From NCBI GenBank assembly GCA_002841155.1, contig PHEH01000002.1, forward strand, positions 1 to 64,000: a DNA stretch of 64,000 bases, given 5' to 3'. Source of the DNA: Alphaproteobacteria bacterium HGW-Alphaproteobacteria-18. GTDB lineage: Bacteria > Pseudomonadota > Alphaproteobacteria > Caulobacterales > Hyphomonadaceae. Shown piece by piece: positions 59,508-64,000 of this stretch; positions within the stretch are counted from its first letter, which is position 1, and every line of letters begins with the position of its first letter. The notes beneath the pieces were generated by a model. That model worked only from the letters and a program-made list of their open reading frames with translations. It was not told where the DNA came from and made no database searches. The position numbers and the translations under genes were made by a program.

Positions 59508-60740
59508 ATGTTTGGATCAAGGCAGAAGTCGCGGGAGAAGCTGGCCGGCGCGGTCCGCAACGCGCTGGGAATGCCCGAATGGCTAGAGTCTGTGACCGTC
59601 GGCGAGGATGGGCGGGCGGTCCTGATCATCCGGGCGGATAGCAATGACGCCGCCACAGCCGAAGCCCGCCGGATTGAGGCGGAGAACGCCGCCTCGCGCA
59701 TCGCCGGCATCGAGAAAGTCACGACCGTTCTGACCGCCGAAAAGGTGCCCGGAACGGGCCATTCCCATACCCATTCCCGGACAAACCAGGACAGTTCGGG
59801 ACAATCCGGGACAAAACCGGACATCCAGCTGACACCCGCGCCCCCGGCTGGAACCCGCCGCGTGACCAAAGGCGCGCGCCTCTCCGACGAGGCGATGAAC
59901 CAGGGCGCCCCGCCCGCGGCCACCGCAATGAGACCCATTCCGGGCATCGCCCGCATCCTGGTCGTCGCCAGCGCCAAGGGCGGGGTCGGCAAGTCGACTG
60001 TCGCAGTCAACCTTGCCGCCGCGATGGCCAAGGCCGGCATGAAGGTCGGCCTGCTGGACGCTGACATCTATGGCCCCTCGATCCCGACCATGCTGGGCAC
60101 GGTGAACGCCGAGCCGAGCACCTCACCGCGCAAGAAGCTGATCCCGGTGGAGGCGCACGGGATGAAGACACTCTCCATCGGCTACCTGTCTGATCCGGAT
60201 GCGCCGATGATCTGGCGCGGGCCGATTGTGATGTCGGCGATCACCCAGCTGCTGAATGATGCCGAATGGGGCACGCCCGAAGATCCGCTCGACATCCTCA
60301 TCATCGACACGCCGCCAGGCACCGGCGACGCACAGCTGGCGATTGCGCAGAAGGTGCCGGTAACGGCGGCGATCATCGTCACGACGCCGCAGGAAGTGGC
60401 CCTCGCGGACGTCCGCCGGGGCGCGGCGATGTTTGCCAAGACACATGTGCCGGTGATCGGCATTGCCGAGACGATGAGCTGGTTTGAAGACCCGGCCGGC
60501 AACCGCCACTATCTGATGGGCGAAGGCGGCGGGCGGAAGATGTCTGAAAGCCTGGGGCTTCCCCTGCTGGCGGAAATCCCGATGCTGACCGCCATCCGCG
60601 AAGCGGGCGACGCGGGCACGCCAGCCGCGCTGACGAAAGGTCCGGCAGCGGACATTTTCCTGAAGCTTGCCCGGAGCGTGGCCATTGCGCTCGATGAGCT
60701 GGTGACAAAACCGGCGCCGGAGATTGTGTTTGAGGATTGA
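59508..60740 (+). CDS. Mrp/NBP35 family P-loop ATPase (ApbC-like)
   Basis: A 410-residue protein with an N-terminal MIP18-like domain (GMPEWLESVTVGEDGRAVLI) and a Gln/Pro-rich linker (about 88-140) containing HSHTHS. The ATPase domain has the deviant Walker A ASAKGGVGKST (about 153-163), DADIYGPSIPTML and IIDTPPGTGDAQL. The C-terminal segment reads MSWFEDPAGNRHYLMGEGGG, with no CPxC motif. The family carries Fe-S clusters; CxxC-less forms occur in alphaproteobacteria. The linker is encoded by a 10-base tandem repeat. It is divergent from hflK. Confidence 0.9.
   Translation: MFGSRQKSREKLAGAVRNALGMPEWLESVTVGEDGRAVLIIRADSNDAATAEARRIEAENAASRIAGIEKVTTVLTAEKVPGTGHSHTHSRTNQDSSGQSGTKPDIQLTPAPPAGTRRVTKGARLSDEAMNQGAPPAATAMRPIPGIARILVVASAKGGVGKSTVAVNLAAAMAKAGMKVGLLDADIYGPSIPTMLGTVNAEPSTSPRKKLIPVEAHGMKTLSIGYLSDPDAPMIWRGPIVMSAITQLLNDAEWGTPEDPLDILIIDTPPGTGDAQLAIAQKVPVTAAIIVTTPQEVALADVRRGAAMFAKTHVPVIGIAETMSWFEDPAGNRHYLMGEGGGRKMSESLGLPLLAEIPMLTAIREAGDAGTPAALTKGPAADIFLKLARSVAIALDELVTKPAPEIVFED
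59777..59826 (+). repeat. Five 10-base tandem repeats within mrp
   Basis: Five imperfect copies of a CSGGACAAWC unit (59777, 59787, 59797, 59807, 59817) run head to tail within the mrp linker. Each unit is 10 bases, so successive copies are read in different frames; three units restore the frame. The encoded peptide is a polar Gln/Ser/Gly/Asp-rich linker. This is probably replication slippage in an unstructured region. Confidence 0.75.
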
Positions 60741-60750
60741 GGGGTTGGCG

Positions 60751-60836
60751 CAGGGCGGGTTGAGGCAAAGCCGATACCCACTTTTTCAATGGCGCTCGTT
60801 GCGATGGTGGGTATCGCTGCGCTCAACCCACCCTAC
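60751..60836. repeat. Long inverted repeat downstream of mrp
   Basis: The arm beginning GGGCGGGTTGAGGCAAAGCC and ending CGATACCCAC (about 60753-60781) pairs with GTGGGTATCGCTGCGCTCAA (60807 on), which continues CCCACCC, across a 25-base loop. Near-perfect pairing at the inner and outer ends brackets a few mismatches. It lies just after the mrp stop. The arms resemble MITE- or REP-like elements, with a possible terminator role; no transposase is present. Confidence 0.75.
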
Positions 60837-61051
60837 GGGTCATCACTCGGAGCACCGCGATTCCCGGCCCGTCCTTCTATAGATGAGCTGCTCGGGAGGT
60901 TGTGAATGAGGGCAGCCTGCTGACACCCCCTGTTTCCATACGGAAATTTCGGACAAAAATTATAAATTATTCAAAGCATTGTAATTGTTTGCGCCAGCCC
61001 CACATAGAGGGCGCAGGACATTCTTTCTGCTTGCAGAAGGACGCGCGCCCC
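60837..61051. other. Gene-free stretch with an unusually AT-rich segment
   Basis: Between the inverted repeat and the small frame at 61052. The segment from about 60955 to 60985 (ACAAAAATTATAAATTATTC and following bases) is strikingly AT-rich for this GC-rich sequence and probably contains the promoter for the downstream genes. A GGGAGG at 60893 precedes only a six-codon frame. No other feature is seen. Confidence 0.4.
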
Positions 61052-61186
61052 ATGTTTCATCAAGCCAAAGCCCCCGCCAGTGAAGTGAAGCGCAAGTATT
61101 TTGCGCCCTCGCCGCCGCGGATGATCCTGTCTGCCCAGTCGGGCGAACGGGGCGTGAAGAGCGCGCTTGTGCCAGCCAAAGGCTGA
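61052..61186 (+). CDS. Possible 44-residue small protein
   Basis: The frame begins MFHQAKAPASEVKRKYFAPS and ends SALVPAKG. AGAAGGA lies about 9 bases upstream of the ATG and an AT-rich promoter-like segment lies upstream. It is basic and Pro/Ala-rich with no helix or signal. Continuity with the following secreted-repeat gene (44 bases away) suggests a shared transcript. It may be a chance frame. Confidence 0.3.
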   Translation: MFHQAKAPASEVKRKYFAPSPPRMILSAQSGERGVKSALVPAKG

Positions 61187-61230
61187 CCCTTTTCCATATC
61201 GCCCGCCAGATTGCGGGCCGAAAGCCCTTC

Positions 61231-61917
61231 ATGACCTCTCCTCACGCCGCCCTGCGCCGCTGGCTCCACCTGATTGTGGCGGGCACTCTGATGATGGCGG
61301 CAGGCACCGCGACCGCCCAGACATCTACCCCCATTTCTGCCGCGCCGGAAAATTCCAGCGCGCGGGCCTATGGAGGTGGATGGAACTGTGATGCCGGTTT
61401 CCGCGAGATTGGGAAAAAATGTGAGGCGATCCGCCTGCCCGAAAACGCCTACCTCTCAGGCGGCGCCTATGGCAGCGGTTGGGACTGCCATTATGGCTAC
61501 CGGCTGGAGAACAATGCCTGCGCGTTGATCCCCGTACCCGCGAATGCCTTCCTCGACAGTTCAGGCACACGTTGGCAGTGTGACCGCGGCTATAGCACGG
61601 CGGGAAATCTCTGCGCCCCGATCAAGGTGCCCGAAAACGGATACCTGACGAGTTCAAACTCTGGCATCGGCTGGGCCTGTGACCGGGGTTTTCGGGCGAC
61701 GGGTAGCAAATGCCTTCCCATCAACCTGCCCGCAAACGCCTATCTGACGAATAGCGGATCAGGCACGGGCTGGACCTGTGAACGGGGATACCGGGTTCGC
61801 GGTGAGGTTTGCGACGAAGTGACCCTGCCGGAATTTGCCCATCTCAACTCATCCGGTGACGGATGGCAGTGCAACCGCCCCTATCGCCAGGCCGGCGCAC
61901 GCTGCGTCGCGCCCTGA
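61231..61917 (+). CDS. Secreted protein with six Cys-rich tandem repeats
   Basis: A 228-residue protein with a signal peptide (hydrophobic AGTLMMAAGTATAQ, cleavage near residue 30). Six tandem units of about 30-33 residues follow the pattern GWxCxxGYRxxxxxCxxIxxPxNAYL, each with two Cys spaced 11-12 residues and a conserved Trp. Units start near residues 46, 76, 109, 140, 173 and 206; the last lacks the Pro end. The 12 Cys probably form one disulfide per unit. Similar repeats occur in other proteobacterial secreted proteins, but no function is known to me. Confidence 0.82.
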   Translation: MTSPHAALRRWLHLIVAGTLMMAAGTATAQTSTPISAAPENSSARAYGGGWNCDAGFREIGKKCEAIRLPENAYLSGGAYGSGWDCHYGYRLENNACALIPVPANAFLDSSGTRWQCDRGYSTAGNLCAPIKVPENGYLTSSNSGIGWACDRGFRATGSKCLPINLPANAYLTNSGSGTGWTCERGYRVRGEVCDEVTLPEFAHLNSSGDGWQCNRPYRQAGARCVAP

Positions 61918-62042
61918 GGCGAAAACGGCGGGGCAGCACATACCTGCCCCTTGGACCCATCCACAAACACACCTAAAGAAACGCGTCAGCAATCTGGCGC
62001 GGCACCGGGCCTGCGCCGCTGATTTTCCGGAGGCTGCCCCCT

Positions 62043-62570
62043 TTGACCGCGCCGCATGAACTGGATCAGTTTGTCGTCGTCGACCTCGAGACGACCGGCT
62101 TCAGCCCCCGCACCTGCCAGATCATCGAAGTGGGCGCGCTGCGCGTGGACCTCGTGACGGGCGAGCAGGCGAGCTTTTCCAGCTTTGTAAGGTGCGATGC
62201 TCCCCTGCCCTTTCACATTTCCCGGCTGACCGGCATCAGCAGCGACATGCTGAGCGAGGCGCCGGAAACGCATCATGTGATCGCGGGCCTGGCCGATTTC
62301 ATCCGGGGGCTGCCGATTGTGGCCTATAATGCGGGCTTTGACATGAGCTTCCTGCGGTCAGCGGCACCTGAGGTTTTTGAGACCCACAGCGTGGTGTGCG
62401 CCTTGCAGGCGGCGCGGCGATATCTGAAGCTGCCCGATTACAAGCTGGGAACTGTGGCGCGGCATTTCGGCGTTGAGCAATTGCACGCCCACCGCGCGCT
62501 GGACGATTGCCGCACGACCCTGTCGATCTTTGAGGGCATCCGGGCGATCAGTGGGCGCGCGCGGGGCTAA
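62043..62570 (+). CDS. DnaQ-like 3'-5' exonuclease
   Basis: A 175-residue DEDDh exonuclease. FVVVDLETTGFSPRTCQIIE gives motif I (Asp/Glu), VAYNAGFDMSFL gives motif II, and HRALDDCRTTLSIF gives motif III with the His-x4-Asp. It resembles the epsilon proofreading subunit or a stand-alone RNase T/DnaQ protein. The frame begins with TTG 62043 behind a GGAGG at 62029-62033; no ATG start is available nearby. Confidence 0.85.
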   Translation: MTAPHELDQFVVVDLETTGFSPRTCQIIEVGALRVDLVTGEQASFSSFVRCDAPLPFHISRLTGISSDMLSEAPETHHVIAGLADFIRGLPIVAYNAGFDMSFLRSAAPEVFETHSVVCALQAARRYLKLPDYKLGTVARHFGVEQLHAHRALDDCRTTLSIFEGIRAISGRARG

Positions 62571-62636
62571 AGCCCCTCCCCATACCGGAAAAGAACCGAT
62601 AGGGTTTGCGGTGTTTGCCACGCAAAGGAGCGCCTC

Positions 62637-63074
62637 ATGAAATCTGTTATCTGTCTTGCTGTTCTGGGAGCCATATTGCTTGGCGGATGTGTCAGCGTGC
62701 AGGAAGCAGCGCCCCCTGCCGCGCCTGCGGGCAAGCGCGTACTGGTGCCCGGCAATGCGCTTTACAGCGCGGCGGTAGCGCATGAGGAGACGATTTACCT
62801 TGCCGGGGTGATCGGGCGCAGCGAGACCGGGGATGTGAGCGAGGCCACCCGCCAGGCGATGGACGCGGTGAAGACCAATCTCGGCAAGGCCGGCGGGGCG
62901 ATGGGCGACCTGCTGAAATGCACGATCTTCATGACGGACATTGAACAGTATGGTCCGGTTAATGAGGTGTATGCGGAGTATTTCGAGAGCGACCCGCCGG
63001 CGCGGACTGCGATTGCGGTTTCCGCGCTGCCATTTGGGGCGCTGGTGGAAGTGGAGTGTATTGCGGGGCGGTAA
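62637..63074 (+). CDS. RidA family lipoprotein
   Basis: A 145-residue protein. The signal ICLAVLGAILLGGC makes it a lipoprotein (Cys18), followed by an Ala/Pro linker and a RidA/YjgF domain. It contains YLAGVIGRSETGDVSEATRQ, the core KCTIFMTDIEQYGPVNEVYA, and PARTAIAVSALPFGALVEVE with the catalytic Arg. RidA deaminates reactive enamine/imine intermediates in the cytosol. An envelope-anchored RidA is unusual, so its role is unclear. Confidence 0.88.
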   Translation: MKSVICLAVLGAILLGGCVSVQEAAPPAAPAGKRVLVPGNALYSAAVAHEETIYLAGVIGRSETGDVSEATRQAMDAVKTNLGKAGGAMGDLLKCTIFMTDIEQYGPVNEVYAEYFESDPPARTAIAVSALPFGALVEVECIAGR

Positions 63075-63089
63075 GAGCCCTCACCCCTG

Positions 63090-63115
63090 CCCCTCTCCCG
63101 CACGCGGGAGAGGGG
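63090..63115. terminator. Bidirectional terminator-like palindrome
   Basis: CCCCTCTCCCG (63090-63100) pairs with CGGGAGAGGGG (63105-63115) around a four-base loop, followed by TTT. It lies between the convergent RidA-like and SMP-30-like genes. The same motif type is a common alphaproteobacterial intergenic palindrome, so it may be a REP element acting as a terminator. Confidence 0.7.
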
Positions 63116-63123
63116 TTTGACGG

Positions 63124-64000
63124 TCAGGCGTTGTAGTTCAGCTTCAGGCCGGCCTCGGGCCATCTTGTCTTGATCAGCTGGCCGGTACCGGAGGCGCAGA
63201 TATAGGCGTCTTTCATGTCCCGCCCGCCAAAGGCGATGTTGGTGACGAAGGGGTCGGGAATTTCGGTGAAGGTGGATTTTCCCTCCGGCGTGATGGTGGT
63301 GATGCCGCCAAAGCCGCCATTTTTCAGGATTGTTGCCACACAGATGTTTCCGGAGGCGGCCACCGCGAGGCTGTCGAAATAGCAAAGCTCCGTCTGCCCC
63401 GTAATCACCCGGCCCCTCAGGAAGGGCGGCTTGTGGGGCGTGTATTCGCCGGGGCCGGTGAGGGCAAAGCCCCAGAGGCGGGCGGTCATCGTGTCGGCGA
63501 AATAGAGCGTCTTGCCATCGGGCGAGAGGCCGCAGCCATTGGGCGAGATGTGGTGGTAATCCACTTCCTTGATGAGGGAGCCATCGGGCTTTGCATAATA
63601 GACGCCGCCATGATCGCGGGTGCGGGCAAAGCCCTTGCCGAGGTCTGTGAAGTAGAAGCCGCCCTCTTTATCAAACACGATGTCGTTGGGGCCGCGCAGG
63701 GAATTGCCGTCAACGGCTTCGTAGAGGCGGTCGACCTTGCCGGTGGAGAGGTCGATCCGCTCGATACGGCCGCCGGAATAATCGGGCGGGCAGTTGCCGG
63801 GGATCGTGAGGCCGCCGACCTCGTGATATTCAAAGCCGCCATTGTTGCAGCAGTAAAGCGCGCCGTCCGGGCCGATGGCGAGGCCGTTGGGGCCGCCGCC
63901 GGGGGTGGCGATCACCTCACGCTTGCCGTTCCAGAGACGTGAGATGCAGCCCTTCTGGATTTCCACGATGATGACCGAGCCGTCTTCCATGACGACCGGG
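63124..64000 (-). CDS. SMP-30/gluconolactonase/LRE family protein (N-terminus beyond window)
   Basis: At least 288 residues of a six-bladed beta-propeller hydrolase. Within the fragment are GPNGLAIGPDGALYCCNNGG, SLRGPNDIVFDKEGGFYFTD and SPNGCGLSPDGKTLYFADTM, all metal-site segments of the SMP-30/gluconolactonase family. The first visible Met (MEDGSVIIVEI) is probably not the true start, since family members usually have FPEGPVVMEDGS-like sequence there, so the gene continues past 64000. Likely substrates are sugar lactones; unproven here. Confidence 0.88.
   Translation of the reverse strand, partial: PVVMEDGSVIIVEIQKGCISRLWNGKREVIATPGGGPNGLAIGPDGALYCCNNGGFEYHEVGGLTIPGNCPPDYSGGRIERIDLSTGKVDRLYEAVDGNSLRGPNDIVFDKEGGFYFTDLGKGFARTRDHGGVYYAKPDGSLIKEVDYHHISPNGCGLSPDGKTLYFADTMTARLWGFALTGPGEYTPHKPPFLRGRVITGQTELCYFDSLAVAASGNICVATILKNGGFGGITTITPEGKSTFTEIPDPFVTNIAFGGRDMKDAYICASGTGQLIKTRWPEAGLKLNYNA

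Noticed and set aside
1-64000. CRISPR arrays, tRNA genes, insertion sequences and integrase-linked attachment sites
   Set aside because: No regularly spaced direct repeats, cloverleaf with TTCGA-type T loop, transposase or integrase gene was seen on either strand.

Overview
The window looks like the chromosome of a prosthecate, budding or dimorphic alphaproteobacterium, most likely a member of the Hyphomonadaceae (Hyphomonas-like). Four observations support this: the high GC content; an alphaproteobacterial gene set (CckA, FlbT, a FliM-like protein, a Fur without the Cys zinc site, a DksA without its zinc finger, an Mrp without CxxC); candidate CtrA boxes in front of two genes; and alphaproteobacterial gene orders such as glnD-murJ-trpS, def-fmt and hflK-hflC-DUF2065-degP. 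The genus is an inference. No plasmid, phage, CRISPR or insertion-sequence genes were seen.

Layout. 1-5.5 kb: a nfu-tsaB-rimI-fur housekeeping block interrupted by an Hsp70-like gene, a nitroreductase and a dienelactone-hydrolase-like enzyme. 5.5-12.4 kb: a DUF2333-like membrane protein with a perfect CtrA-type box, then trpS, murJ and glnD. 12.5-15.9 kb: an Lrp-type regulator divergent from methionine gamma-lyase, then an acyl-CoA dehydrogenase/EthD pair. 15.9-20.2 kb: truA, a GNAT, fmt, a 34-residue membrane microprotein, def and rmuC. 20.3-25.8 kb: nitronate monooxygenase, an e(P4)-type phosphatase, an alpha/beta hydrolase and the cell-cycle kinase cckA. 25.9-32.6 kb: a DUF885 protease, fliM, dksA, a two-anchor membrane orphan, marC and flbT. 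32.9-38.1 kb: moxR and its VWA partner, separated by four unrelated genes.

38.2-50.0 kb is accessory: small membrane proteins, transporters, methyltransferases, an EVE/DUF4188/DUF3445 cluster, a TauE exporter divergent from a persulfide-dioxygenase-like enzyme around a striking palindrome, EamA, AmpD and YihY. 50.0-51.7 kb carries no convincing protein gene. It holds two apparently folded RNAs, a dispersed palindromic repeat and rnpB, the RNase P RNA. 51.8-55.4 kb: TetR, threonine aldolase, a FolM-like reductase, a cation antiporter and a 28-residue microprotein. 55.5-60.7 kb: the membrane quality-control group degP, DUF2065, hflC and hflK, divergent from mrp. The end holds a secreted protein with six Cys-rich repeats, a DnaQ-type exonuclease, a RidA lipoprotein and a partial SMP-30-like gene.

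The regulatory logic visible here is cell-cycle and flagellar (CckA, CtrA boxes, FlbT, FliM), sulfur-stress (the palindromic divergent promoter) and membrane proteostasis (HflKC, DegP). The most open questions are the two folded RNAs upstream of rnpB, the two single-helix microproteins, and the GC-rich composite palindromes scattered between genes.
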